NCBI RefSeq assembly: GCF_014698825.1
Contig: NZ_JACJTT010000026.1
Coordinates: 1 to 64,000, forward strand
Source: Richelia sinica FACHB-800
Lineage (GTDB): Bacteria > Cyanobacteriota > Cyanobacteriia > Cyanobacteriales > Nostocaceae
Direction of reading: 5' to 3'
Length of the DNA stretch: 64,000 nt
Positions 43,994-52,875 of the stretch are shown in pieces; the stretch's first letter is position 1, and every line of letters starts with the position of its first letter. A program made the translations under genes and the position numbers. Under the pieces are notes generated by a model, which did no database searches, had not been told where the DNA came from, and worked only from the letters and a program-made list of their open reading frames with translations.

Positions 43994-44632
43994 ATGACTC
44001 TCCGTCTTGGTGATACAGTACCAAACTTTAAGCAAGCCTCCACACATGGCGAAATAGATTTTTATGAATGGGCAGGTGACAGCTGGGTAGTGCTGTTTTC
44101 TCACCCTGCTGACTTCACTCCAGTATGTACTACCGAATTGGGTACAGTTGCAAAGCTCAAACCAGAATTTGATAAGCGCAATGTCAAAGCTATTGCCCTC
44201 AGCGTTGACGATGTGGACTCCCATAAAGGATGGGTAGGGGATATCGAAGAAACCCAAAACACCACTCTCAACTACCCCATCTTGGCAGATCCAGATCGTA
44301 AAGTTTCTGAACTTTATGACATGATTCACCCCAACGCTGCTGCCACTGTGACAGTCCGTTCAGTATTCATCATTGACAACAACAAAAAACTGCGTCTCTC
44401 CTTTACCTATCCCCCCAGCACTGGACGCAACTTTGATGAAATTTTGCGAGTCATCGACTCTTTGCAATTAACTGATAATTACAGCGTTGCTACCCCCGCA
44501 GATTGGAAAGATGGTGACGACTGTGTGATTGTTCCATCCCTCAAAGATCCTGATGTTCTTAAGGAAAAATTCCCCAAAGGTTATAAGGAAGTCAAACCCT
44601 ATTTGCGTTTAACTCCCCAACCCAACAAGTAA
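43994..44632 (+). CDS. 1-Cys peroxiredoxin (Prx6 type)
   Basis: A 212-residue peroxiredoxin with the peroxidatic C45 in HPADFTPVCTTELG and no resolving cysteine in the usual place, therefore of the 1-Cys/Prx6 class. C-terminal features LSFTYPPSTGRNFDEILRVI (about 137-156) and VATPADWKDGDDCVIVPS (about 166-183) fit this class. It reduces hydrogen peroxide and organic peroxides. It lies 116 bp after the last glycosyltransferase but has its own terminator and is probably transcribed separately. Confidence 0.95.
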   Translation: MTLRLGDTVPNFKQASTHGEIDFYEWAGDSWVVLFSHPADFTPVCTTELGTVAKLKPEFDKRNVKAIALSVDDVDSHKGWVGDIEETQNTTLNYPILADPDRKVSELYDMIHPNAAATVTVRSVFIIDNNKKLRLSFTYPPSTGRNFDEILRVIDSLQLTDNYSVATPADWKDGDDCVIVPSLKDPDVLKEKFPKGYKEVKPYLRLTPQPNK

Positions 44633-44687
44633 TTTTGTCAAAATCTGACTTCAAGTTCTCAGATGTGGAACTTGCAGCAAAACAAAT

Positions 44688-44716
44688 AAAGTCCGCGCAG
44701 GCGGACTTTAGTTTTA
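44688..44716 (+). terminator. Rho-independent terminator after the peroxiredoxin
   Basis: AAAGTCCGC (44688-44696) pairs with GCGGACTTT (44701-44709) around a GCAG loop, followed by AGTTTTA. A 9-bp perfect stem. Confidence 0.88.
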
Positions 44717-44726
44717 TTCAAAATAC

Positions 44727-44860
44727 CAATGAACAGAGTGGTTAGGACATTAACTAACACTAAAACTTATACAGCCAAGGGCTTTTAGCACTGTCACCTG
44801 TCACCTGTCACCTGTCACCTGTTCCCTGTCACCTGTCACCTGTTCCCTGTCACCTACTAT
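44727..44860. repeat. Dispersed repeat followed by a CACCTGT heptanucleotide array
   Basis: 44727-44798 is the second copy of the ~72-bp repeat found at 26782-26853 (identical core at 44740-44766). It runs directly into a short tandem array (about 44790-44858) of CACCTGT units, in which two units are CCCTGT-type (TTCCCTGTCACCTGTCACC). This is the STRR class described in heterocystous cyanobacteria. It lies between convergent genes. Confidence 0.9.
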
Positions 44861-44865
44861 ACCAG

Positions 44866-45705
44866 TTAACCACTGCGGGGAATCCGCTCTATTTCTGCAT
44901 AACCGCTAAAAATTAACCTTTGACCATCTGTTTCTAATCGATTCAGACGCATTTTTACACCATCTAGGTCAAAACGGTCTAAATCCACCATATTATCTAA
45001 AATTTCCACCAAGGCTAGACTCAATGTTTCACCAACTTGGCGTTGTGCTGACGATAGTTCTGAACTAAGCTCAATATTTGGTGATTGAAAAGACACTCTG
45101 CGCCTTTTTTCAATACCGATAGTCAGTGTCATACACAAGGGAATGGTTTCCCCATTGTTTAAATCAGCTATAGCAGCCAGATTTAAGCAATTATTTGGTA
45201 ATAATTTAACTTGCACATTTGTAAAGGAAATCGGTTGACCACCAGATACCGTTGTTAAAGCTGGTGCAGATAAATTCAATAGACGCTGTTTTACTAATTC
45301 TGCCTGAAAAGCTTGGTTTATACCGTCTTCTGATAAAATTACCTGTGCTACCGCTTGGGTAGGTTGTTTTAGCTTGAGTTTACCGCTTAACACTGATGCA
45401 AAGTCAATAGCAACTGCGTCGGTTTCAAAGGACATTTCTTCCACGGCAAAATCTTTGCGAATCACCAAGCCGCGACCGTTCATTCTAAAACTATCAATGC
45501 TGCCTTGCAATAATTTACTGGAAGGATAACAGCGCACAAAGACTTCTACTGACTCGCTTTGGCTAAATAAGTGGCGAATCGTTTGGCTGGCAACTGTATT
45601 GAGCATCTGCTCGCCCCAATCAGTGCCTTTGGGATCTGTCAAACCAGTAAGTCCGCCGAACATGGGGTTGTGCGTCTCTAGAAGTTCTTTGTACTTTTGT
45701 AACAA
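44866..45705 (-). CDS. DUF2993 (LmeA-like phospholipid-binding) family protein
   Basis: A 279-residue protein with the DUF2993 pattern: TLLSVASQTIRHLFSQSESV-like start (residues about 34-53 read MLNTVASQTIRHLFSQSE), SKLLQGSIDSFRMNGRGLVI (about 63-82) and FETDAVAIDFASVLSGKLKL (about 93-112). This family includes LmeA of mycobacteria, which binds phospholipid, and envelope-biogenesis proteins; in cyanobacteria its role is unknown. No clear signal peptide is present at the chosen start. It lies downstream of the Wzc gene on the same strand but 197 bp away, with a possible terminator between. Confidence 0.85.
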   Translation of the reverse strand: MLQKYKELLETHNPMFGGLTGLTDPKGTDWGEQMLNTVASQTIRHLFSQSESVEVFVRCYPSSKLLQGSIDSFRMNGRGLVIRKDFAVEEMSFETDAVAIDFASVLSGKLKLKQPTQAVAQVILSEDGINQAFQAELVKQRLLNLSAPALTTVSGGQPISFTNVQVKLLPNNCLNLAAIADLNNGETIPLCMTLTIGIEKRRRVSFQSPNIELSSELSSAQRQVGETLSLALVEILDNMVDLDRFDLDGVKMRLNRLETDGQRLIFSGYAEIERIPRSG

Positions 45706-45829
45706 AATGTGACGAACAGTGCAACCCCTCAGCTATAGGTTGTGCTGATGAATGGCTTTAGAATTTCTGAGCTAACAGAATTCTATACCATCAACCATCA
45801 GATTTTTTAGTGCTTTTTAATACAATTAA

Positions 45830-45850
45830 AGATTAAGCCATGCTTAATCT
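45830..45850 (-). terminator. Possible terminator after the Wzc-like gene
   Basis: AGATTAAGC (45830-45838) and GCTTAATCT (45842-45850) form a perfect 9-bp stem with a 3-base loop; read leftwards it is followed by TTAATTGTATT, a weak T-run. It is 52 bp beyond the stop of the Wzc-like gene. Confidence 0.5.
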
Positions 45851-45902
45851 CTAAAGTTAGACTATCACACTATATTCCATGAATATGCACTACAAAGCTA
45901 CC

Positions 45903-48113
45903 CTAATTCCTTTGTTTATTGGCATTGTAGTAGTAGTTATAACTTTGGTAATTAGTTCTATCTGCGTTGGCAACAATTCCTAAAATATTAATTGGGGCAA
46001 CTCTCAAGCTATCCTGAAGCTGCATCAATCCTGATTTATCTGTTTGTTCCAATCTTACTACTAACACTACTCCATCACTTTGTGGAGCAAGCAGTCTTGC
46101 ATCTACTAATCCCAACATAGGTGGAACATCATAAATCACTAGGTCAAAGTTTTGATGGAAATTCGCCATGAGTTGTTTCATCTTATCTGATGATAACAAC
46201 CGGGCTGGATCTGGTGGGGTGGGGCCAGAAGTAATGACAAATAAGTTATCCATCACAGGTGATTGCTGAATTACCTGCTCTACGGGCATATTAGTAGAGA
46301 TTAAATTACTTAATCCCCACAAGTTATTCAAATCTGTTAGGTTATGGATTTGGGGACGACGCAAATCAGCATCTACCAGTAATACACGTTTCCCCATAGC
46401 TGTAGCGATTTGAGCTAGGTTAAGGGCGATCGTACTTTTACCATCACCAGGCATTGCTGAAGAAACTACAAGGGAGCGAATAGACTCATCGGAACCAAGG
46501 AGTTGCATATTCGCATAGAGAACTTGTAGGGATTCCCAATATTTACCTTGAATGTAGTAGCGATCGCTTGCAGATTTGCGATTAAACATTTTGGATAAAC
46601 CACCACTGCTGCCTGGTAAACTTGGTGGCATCTTTCCTTGTGTAATCGTTTTACCATCCAAGCTTGATAATTGATACCCTTGAATAGCCTTATCAAAAGG
46701 CAAAGTTCCCAGGACAGGTAGTTGAATAGTCTCTTTCAAGGACTCTACAGAATGATAGGTATTATCTAGCTTCTCTCTGAGTAAGGCTATTCCCAGTCCA
46801 GAGGCTAAACTAGCAATAAATCCTAATAACAAACTGCGTTGGATGTTGGGTGATAAAGGTGTATTGAGCAACGAAGGTGCTTTGATTAACTCCCAAGGTA
46901 GTTCTGTTTGTGCTACTTCGATTTGTAGGTTTTCACGAGTAGTTAAAAACCGATTTAAACTTTCATTAGCTAGTTGTAAATTGCGTTGAATTTCACTATA
47001 TTGCCTAGCCAAAACAGGTAATTGTTCAAATTTCCGCTTTAACTGCTGTTCTGCGGTCGCTAATTCTTGACTTTCTACTTCCACCTTTTGGATCATGGTT
47101 GCTGCTTCAGCCACCTTAATCATCACAGAACGTTTTGCTTCCTCTTGTATAACAGGTAAAAGATTTTGTCTTTTGTCCTGTAAAGTTTGGATCATAGGAT
47201 TATCTGGTTGAAACCTTGCTAATTCTCCAGAGATTTGCGAATCTAATTGCCGTAACTGACCAATTAACTGTTGATATATCGGTGAATTATTAATTACCGC
47301 TAATTGACCTTCCTTCGTTTGTAAACTACTGAAGTTAGCATTGGCAGCAGCTAGTTTTTGATTAATTGTTAGTCTTTTTTCTGACAAATTTTGCATTTGT
47401 TGGGCAATTGCTGCTGCTTGATTCTCTGGATCAACGAAGTCGTATCTCTGCCGGAAATTTTGTAATTCTTGTTGTAATTGCGTAACTCTTTTTTTGATAT
47501 CAGGTAGTTGAGCTTCTACAAATTGCGCTCCTTGGCGCAACTTAGTTTGTCTTTTTTCTAAACTATATTTTAGGTAAAAATCTGATATAATATCTAGGAT
47601 TGATTTAATTTTTTGAGTATCTTCACTTTTATAACTAACTTCTATAATCTTAGTTTGCCCTAAGCGTCGAATAGTCAAATTTTCAATTAAGGAACTATAA
47701 TTAATATCAGGATATTTACTATTTAACTGATTAACCACACTACTTAAGAGTTCAGGACTCTTCAAAACCTGGATTTGACTTTCATAATCTAAAGATTGCT
47801 TACTAATATTAGAATCTGCTAGAGTCAGTCCATCAAGCTTGTCGTCGTTATTTACCCCTTCTACTAATAATTGAAAAGACCCTTGATATACTGGCTCTTC
47901 ATGTAAAGTCTTGTAAATAACAGCACTCATTAATACTGCTACAACACCAGTAATTACCAACGCTTGCCGCTTTAATAAGCCTAAAAATTGTTTGGGATTG
48001 AATTCATTAACCTCAGGAGCAAAAAATGGCACTGGTTGAGGATTCAACAATGCTGGAGCAGGAATTAAGTTGCCAGGAACACTTGAGGTTATCTGGGAAT
48101 GCTTCTCAATCAT
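45903..48113 (-). CDS. Wzc-like polysaccharide co-polymerase with BY-kinase domain
   Basis: A 736-residue protein combining a Wzz domain and tyrosine autokinase. The first membrane helix (about 50-68, ALVITGVVAVLMSAVIYKT) is followed by a long periplasmic coiled-coil region (about 170-400), the second helix (about 425-445) and a cytoplasmic BY-kinase with Walker A GDGKST at 556-561, Walker A' VLLVDADLRRP (about 577-587) and Walker B LVIYDVPPMLG. The C-terminus is a tyrosine cluster (NYQSYNYYYN) for autophosphorylation. It controls chain length and export of Wzy-type polysaccharide. Last gene of the large leftward locus; 255 bp separate it from the WcaF-like gene. Confidence 0.93.
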   Translation of the reverse strand: MIEKHSQITSSVPGNLIPAPALLNPQPVPFFAPEVNEFNPKQFLGLLKRQALVITGVVAVLMSAVIYKTLHEEPVYQGSFQLLVEGVNNDDKLDGLTLADSNISKQSLDYESQIQVLKSPELLSSVVNQLNSKYPDINYSSLIENLTIRRLGQTKIIEVSYKSEDTQKIKSILDIISDFYLKYSLEKRQTKLRQGAQFVEAQLPDIKKRVTQLQQELQNFRQRYDFVDPENQAAAIAQQMQNLSEKRLTINQKLAAANANFSSLQTKEGQLAVINNSPIYQQLIGQLRQLDSQISGELARFQPDNPMIQTLQDKRQNLLPVIQEEAKRSVMIKVAEAATMIQKVEVESQELATAEQQLKRKFEQLPVLARQYSEIQRNLQLANESLNRFLTTRENLQIEVAQTELPWELIKAPSLLNTPLSPNIQRSLLLGFIASLASGLGIALLREKLDNTYHSVESLKETIQLPVLGTLPFDKAIQGYQLSSLDGKTITQGKMPPSLPGSSGGLSKMFNRKSASDRYYIQGKYWESLQVLYANMQLLGSDESIRSLVVSSAMPGDGKSTIALNLAQIATAMGKRVLLVDADLRRPQIHNLTDLNNLWGLSNLISTNMPVEQVIQQSPVMDNLFVITSGPTPPDPARLLSSDKMKQLMANFHQNFDLVIYDVPPMLGLVDARLLAPQSDGVVLVVRLEQTDKSGLMQLQDSLRVAPINILGIVANADRTNYQSYNYYYNANKQRN

Positions 48114-48368
48114 CGATTTCTATTATGATTAACAGATTGGGGGATGTTATCTGTAAGGGAAAATATTAAATACAAGTTTTGTATAGCAAATGCCAAGGAA
48201 GTTAGAAAATTGACTGTTCATCAAACATACATAAAAGTTTTAAGCCTGTCACCTGTCACCTTTTCCTTCGTCATTGCTATATCGGTAGCATCTAATAAAT
48301 ATGCTCACATTTTACACGCTGTTTCATTAGTGTGTATCTCATTTTGGCAGAAATATTTCACATCCGCC

Positions 48369-48926
48369 CTAAGAGCTTGATTTTTCGCCCTTGTTCCTCT
48401 GTTTAATAGGTTTGGCTGGATTACCTGCGTAAATTGTTAAAGGTTTTAAGGACTGACTAGTAACACTACCTAATGTCAGTACAGAACCATAACCAGTAGT
48501 TACACCTGGGCCAATGACAGCCTTAGCAGCGATCCAACATCCTTCTTCGATCTGAATAGGTGCAATCATCAGTTGGAAATTTGGATGATTCCAGTTATGG
48601 TTACCAGTGCAGAAGTAAACTCCTTGGGATATACAGACATGGTTTTCAATGCAAACAGAAGCCAGGTTATCAATCCAAGTATTTTCCCCTATCCAAACAT
48701 AATCACCGATGCTTAAACGCCAAGGAAATTTAACCTTAACTCCTGGTTTAATTCGCACACCTTGGCCAACACTAGCACCAAATAACCGCAATACACCTAC
48801 TTTGACTGATGAAATAGGTATGTAATAACTCTCCACTAACGGAGAGCCAAAAAAATACCATAAAAGCTGCTTCCAGTAAGGCGCACCAGGGGTATAATCA
48901 CCAAGCGAGTAATTATCAAGACGCAT
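48369..48926 (-). CDS. WcaF-type extracellular polysaccharide acetyltransferase
   Basis: A 185-residue left-handed beta-helix protein with hexapeptide repeats: VGVLRLFGASVGQGVRIKPG (about 43-62), YVWIGENTWIDNLASVCIEN (split) and GCWIAAKAVIGPGVTTGYGS (about 128-147). The N-terminus with GDYTPGAPYWKQLLWYFFGS (about 9-28) is the signature of WcaF/NodL-like acetyltransferases. It would O-acetylate a sugar of the repeating unit using acetyl-CoA. The active-site histidine is probably in CTGNHNWNHP. Located between Wzc and a GT2 gene. Confidence 0.9.
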   Translation of the reverse strand: MRLDNYSLGDYTPGAPYWKQLLWYFFGSPLVESYYIPISSVKVGVLRLFGASVGQGVRIKPGVKVKFPWRLSIGDYVWIGENTWIDNLASVCIENHVCISQGVYFCTGNHNWNHPNFQLMIAPIQIEEGCWIAAKAVIGPGVTTGYGSVLTLGSVTSQSLKPLTIYAGNPAKPIKQRNKGEKSSS

Positions 48927-49027
48927 GAAAAAAATAGGAATTAAGCTAGTTCAATCAGCATAACCGAAATCAAGCTAGTGTAGCTTCATTCACACTTTAG
49001 GTCTTTCCCCTCACGATCAAGACGGTA

Positions 49028-49795
49028 TCAATCTTTTAATTTCTCTGCTTCTATTAAATGTATAGAAAGCAGAATCTCTGCCAAAACACGTTGAAAAGCA
49101 TAGTAAAGTCCATGCCAACCGTCGAGAATACCGCCTTTAATAATCAAGCAGTAGACTAGGATAATGAAAGGAGCGAGGATTTTTTGCTTACGGATGCGAT
49201 CGCCCAAACTCAGTTGATTATTTGGTGTTTCTAAAAGCTTTTTACTTTCAAGAATCATATAACGATCTTGCGCCCATAGCCAACGACTCAAAGGTTTGCG
49301 ATCATCATGATGAATGTAAGCAGATAGTTGAACAGAAGATCCCTGATTTTTTAGTAGTTGAGTATGACCATCATCAATATATATGGCTTTATCTTTGCGA
49401 AATAGTACCTCACGGGGTGGGAGTATAGTCCCACGTAAAGGCTTACCAAATACACAATATTTAAATTTAACAAAGTAGCCATCAATACTAATATCTAGAG
49501 ATAAAGTATTAATTTTATTAATCAGTTCATCTGTGAGGACATAATCAGCATCCAAGGATAAAGCCCATTCTGTTTTCACTTGTTCTAACCCATAATTCCA
49601 TTGATTAGCATGGGTATCAAATTTTCTTGGAAATAGTTCTACTTGAGGGTAGTAAGACACTATTTCTAATGTTTCATCTGTACTGTAACTATCAATGACA
49701 ACTATTCTTTTTGCCCATACAAGTTTTTCTAAAGTACGCTTTATGTTAAGTGCTTCATTATAGGTAAGAATAAGTGGGGTAATTTCTTCTAGCAT
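49028..49795 (-). CDS. GT2 glycosyltransferase, WaaE/KdtX-like
   Basis: A 255-residue GT-A enzyme: ITPLILTYNEALNIKRTLEK (about 5-24), VVIDSYSTDETLEIV and the metal-binding DAD in WALSLDADYVLTDELI (about 77-92). The length and the PREVLFRKDKAIYIDDGHTQ segment (about 126-145) match the short WaaE/KdtX-like transferases common in cyanobacterial exopolysaccharide loci. A C-terminal hydrophobic segment (ILAPFIILVYCLIIKGGILD) suggests membrane association. Ends 101 bp before the WcaF-like start. Confidence 0.88.
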   Translation of the reverse strand: MLEEITPLILTYNEALNIKRTLEKLVWAKRIVVIDSYSTDETLEIVSYYPQVELFPRKFDTHANQWNYGLEQVKTEWALSLDADYVLTDELINKINTLSLDISIDGYFVKFKYCVFGKPLRGTILPPREVLFRKDKAIYIDDGHTQLLKNQGSSVQLSAYIHHDDRKPLSRWLWAQDRYMILESKKLLETPNNQLSLGDRIRKQKILAPFIILVYCLIIKGGILDGWHGLYYAFQRVLAEILLSIHLIEAEKLKD

Positions 49796-49832
49796 TTTTT
49801 AAAAATATTTATTTAAATGTATTTTAAAATAA

Positions 49833-50513
49833 TTATTTTATTGATAATGGATTGCTAGCACATAACATTGATTTCCAAAGATAAGGAAATCTACCTGCAA
49901 ACCTAAACTTGATATTGGTATAATTTTCTGATTTGAGTAAAGTGGTCATGGTTGCTACTGAGAAAAACTTAATATGACCTCCATCCCACAAAGTTGTCAA
50001 ATGTTGATCCATTTTACCTATAGCGGCAATAATCAAATTTTTTAAATAGCCATTATATGGTGTAGTAATGATTAAAACTCCATTTGGCTTGAGACATTTT
50101 TTTACATTTCTAACTAATTCTTTTGGATAATATAGATGCTCGATCACTTCACAGGCAATAACCACATCAAACTTATTTCCTAATTCTGGATAGGGGATAT
50201 TGTAAATACTTCCTTGTATAAAACTACAATTGGGAAAAGATTGATTTGCAAACTTAACACCGGATTCCGATTCCTCAAGCCCAATCACTTCATATCCATT
50301 TTGTGGAATTACATTAGTCAAACTGCCATTACCACAACCAATATCTAAAATCCGAAGAGGTTCTTTATCTCCACGAAGAGTAGCAAATTCAGAAATCATA
50401 TCTAAAAGAGGTTTAGTAAGATAAGCATGATGGTGTCCGAGTTTCGCATCACTATAAAAATATTCGTATTCTTGATAAGTTATAATTTCATTCGATTTTG
50501 GTTTATATAACAA
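49833..50513 (-). CDS. Class I SAM-dependent methyltransferase
   Basis: A 226-residue methyltransferase with motif I ILDIGCGNGSLTNVI (about 56-70), GYEVIGLEESESGVKFA, VVIACEVIEHLYYPKELV (about 112-129) and LKPNGVLIITTPYNG. It is of the UbiG/type 11 class, the kind that methylates sugars in polysaccharide loci. A stretch after the core (AAIGKMDQHLTTLWDGGHIK) matches the same subgroup. 37 bp upstream of the GT2 gene in the same transcript. Confidence 0.88.
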   Translation of the reverse strand: MLYKPKSNEIITYQEYEYFYSDAKLGHHHAYLTKPLLDMISEFATLRGDKEPLRILDIGCGNGSLTNVIPQNGYEVIGLEESESGVKFANQSFPNCSFIQGSIYNIPYPELGNKFDVVIACEVIEHLYYPKELVRNVKKCLKPNGVLIITTPYNGYLKNLIIAAIGKMDQHLTTLWDGGHIKFFSVATMTTLLKSENYTNIKFRFAGRFPYLWKSMLCASNPLSIK

Positions 50514-50538
50514 TGTAAGTAATTTGAGTGATTAAGTA

Positions 50539-51714
50539 TCACTTTATAGGAGTACCATTAATAATGTCTTTATACAGTGATACCATTTTTGATGCTACCC
50601 TATCCCATGTATAATTTTCGAGGATAAACTCACGAGCGCGATCGCCCATTTTTTTAGCTTCATCAGTATCTTGTAAAAGTTGAATTAACGCATCAGCTAT
50701 ATCATCAGCATTAATATCAACCACGCTGGCAACCTCAGCCGCAGCAGCTTCAGGGAAATTACAGCCAGTGGTGATGACACAGGGTAAACCAGCAGCCATT
50801 CCTTCCAAGACTGACATACTAAAACCCTCGGAATAGGAAGGAGCAACATAAATGTTAGCTGCTGCTAAAGCTGCATACTTTATATCACCTGTGACCATTC
50901 CCGTAAAGGTAACAGCATTTCTACAGCCTGCTTCAGTAAAGTAATTTTCAGCTGTAGGTAAAAATCCTGTATTGTCCGGACCAGCAACAATCAGGTGAGT
51001 TTCAGGGAATTTTTTATGCGCTTTAGCAAAAGCAGGAGCTAATAAATCCAATCCTTTTTTGGGATCAATGCGTCCTAAAAATATAATTAGTATTTGATTA
51101 CGAGTCTCAGGAAACTGCTGATAAAAAATATCTGGGTTAGGGAGAGAGAGAAAGTCTGCACTATGAATACCATTAGGTACAAAAACTAAGGGATTTTTTA
51201 AGCCAAGACTTTTGATGTGCATAGCTTCTGTAGAAGCTGTCATTTGCAGAGCATTGGCTTTTTGTAGTGATGGCTTTTCCAAAAAAGTAAAGTAAAGTTT
51301 TTTCTTCCAAGCTTTATAAGCTAATGCCCAAGGCTCCATCATACCGTGAGGAGTTGCAATATATGGAACTTTATGACATTGACAAGCCCAATGAGCTGCT
51401 AGAACTGGATAGGAAAATATCGCATTAGTATGTACTATATCGTAATTAGGCACATTCTTAAATAACCATTTACTCATGGACAAACTAAACTTGTAATCTA
51501 GTACATCCAAATAGGGAAAATACTGCACACGATAATAATCTTTTATTATCCATTGATGTAATGGCAAATCTAGCTGAGTCAAACCATTTGCATTCGTAGC
51601 AACTATATCAACACTGATACCTAATTTACCAACAGCTTCTGCCAACTCAAGTACAATTTTTGTTGTACCACCATAGACATTTCCCAATGCAGGGATAACC
51701 ATTAAAACTTTCAT
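50539..51714 (-). CDS. GT4 glycosyltransferase
   Basis: A 391-residue GT-B transferase: MKVLMVIPALGNVYGGTTKI (1-20), donor domain FLGRIDPKKGLDLLAPAFAK, VTFTGMVTGDIKYAALAAAN and the E-x7-E segment YSEGFSMSVLEGMAAGLPCV (about 297-316). Closely similar in layout to the HpsP-like enzyme at 42708-43877. 12 bp separate it from the preceding transferase gene. Confidence 0.92.
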   Translation of the reverse strand: MKVLMVIPALGNVYGGTTKIVLELAEAVGKLGISVDIVATNANGLTQLDLPLHQWIIKDYYRVQYFPYLDVLDYKFSLSMSKWLFKNVPNYDIVHTNAIFSYPVLAAHWACQCHKVPYIATPHGMMEPWALAYKAWKKKLYFTFLEKPSLQKANALQMTASTEAMHIKSLGLKNPLVFVPNGIHSADFLSLPNPDIFYQQFPETRNQILIIFLGRIDPKKGLDLLAPAFAKAHKKFPETHLIVAGPDNTGFLPTAENYFTEAGCRNAVTFTGMVTGDIKYAALAAANIYVAPSYSEGFSMSVLEGMAAGLPCVITTGCNFPEAAAAEVASVVDINADDIADALIQLLQDTDEAKKMGDRAREFILENYTWDRVASKMVSLYKDIINGTPIK

Positions 51715-51726
51715 ATTTGTTTATAT

Positions 51727-52875
51727 TTAACAATGTACTAAAGCATATTTCACTGCTTGCACTAATCCTTGAGAAAAATAGTGAGGAGAATATTTTTGAA
51801 TATGCTCTAGAGAAGCGTGGCTCATTTTCTTCAAGTCAATTTTTCCTGAACTAATTTTCAGCATCAAATCAGTTAGCTCTTGAGGATTTTCTGGGTCAAA
51901 ACCAAAACCGTTGACTCCCTCAATCACCAAATCTTCAAAACATCCACAGCGATTCGAAACCAATACTGGTAAACCTGCTGCCATTGCTTCATTTACCACT
52001 AATCCCCACTGTTCCTGAATACTGGCATGAATGAAACACTTAGCATGGGCAAAGTAAGGTAAAAGTTGCTCCTGTTGCAGAAATCCAGGAAGATGAACAT
52101 AATCCTTGATACCCTGTGTGGTAATTTGCTCTTCTAGTTGTAAACGTAATTCACCATCACCACAAATAACTAAATCCCAGGCATTAGCATCTACTGTTTG
52201 ACGATACTTAGCATACGCTGAAAGTAGAAATGGTAAATTTTTTTTCTCAACAAATCTATTAATAGCTAAAAAGAATGGTTTATCTAATGGACAAGATAAG
52301 AATTTAATCTGATGAGGGTGAAAAACATGATTACCAACAATGTCATAACCCAGAAAAATAGCATCTGAGGGCATTCCTAATTTGACTAGGTAACGCTTAT
52401 GTGGTTGCCCTCCTACTAAAGCAGCTTTGTAGAGTTTAACCAGCAAACTTTTTATTTTTTCTTTCCACCAAGAGCGTGGTTCATCATACTCTGTAGTTTC
52501 AGAGAAAAGAATAGCTGGTTTGCGGTTCCAGAGACACCACAATAGTGCAGCAAGCATAGATGGACGAGCATAACCAGAAATTGCTACAACTTCTGGTGAG
52601 GTTTGATTTAAAATAGAGATTAATTTAGCCAATAATTGGCTAAACTTTGCCTTTTCCAGCGGACAGTCATTAATTACTGAAATCAGTTCACAGGGAAATT
52701 GTTCAGCTTGAGTTTGCCAAGGATACTCTTCTTCACAACGAGCTAGTTCAATGCCAACTACAGTTGATCTTTGAGAAGAATAAGCTTGATAAGCTGCCTT
52801 CAGTCTAGCAAGATGATAAGGTCCATAATTAGCAAATAAAATTGCTATTTTAAGGTCATTATGAGTGTGATTCAT
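51727..52875 (-). CDS. GT4 glycosyltransferase
   Basis: A 382-residue GT-B transferase: N-terminal KIAILFANYGPYHLARLKAA (about 7-26), donor domain FFLAINRFVEKKNLPFLLSA (about 202-221), VHLPGFLQQEQLLPYFAHAK and the E-x7-E region QEQWGLVVNEAMAAGLPVLV (about 293-312). The frame is open to 52929, but the ATG at 52875 (MNHTHNDLKIAIL) is preferred; the 17 bases up to there overlap the end of the Wzy-like gene, which fits translational coupling. Confidence 0.9.
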   Translation of the reverse strand: MNHTHNDLKIAILFANYGPYHLARLKAAYQAYSSQRSTVVGIELARCEEEYPWQTQAEQFPCELISVINDCPLEKAKFSQLLAKLISILNQTSPEVVAISGYARPSMLAALLWCLWNRKPAILFSETTEYDEPRSWWKEKIKSLLVKLYKAALVGGQPHKRYLVKLGMPSDAIFLGYDIVGNHVFHPHQIKFLSCPLDKPFFLAINRFVEKKNLPFLLSAYAKYRQTVDANAWDLVICGDGELRLQLEEQITTQGIKDYVHLPGFLQQEQLLPYFAHAKCFIHASIQEQWGLVVNEAMAAGLPVLVSNRCGCFEDLVIEGVNGFGFDPENPQELTDLMLKISSGKIDLKKMSHASLEHIQKYSPHYFSQGLVQAVKYALVHC

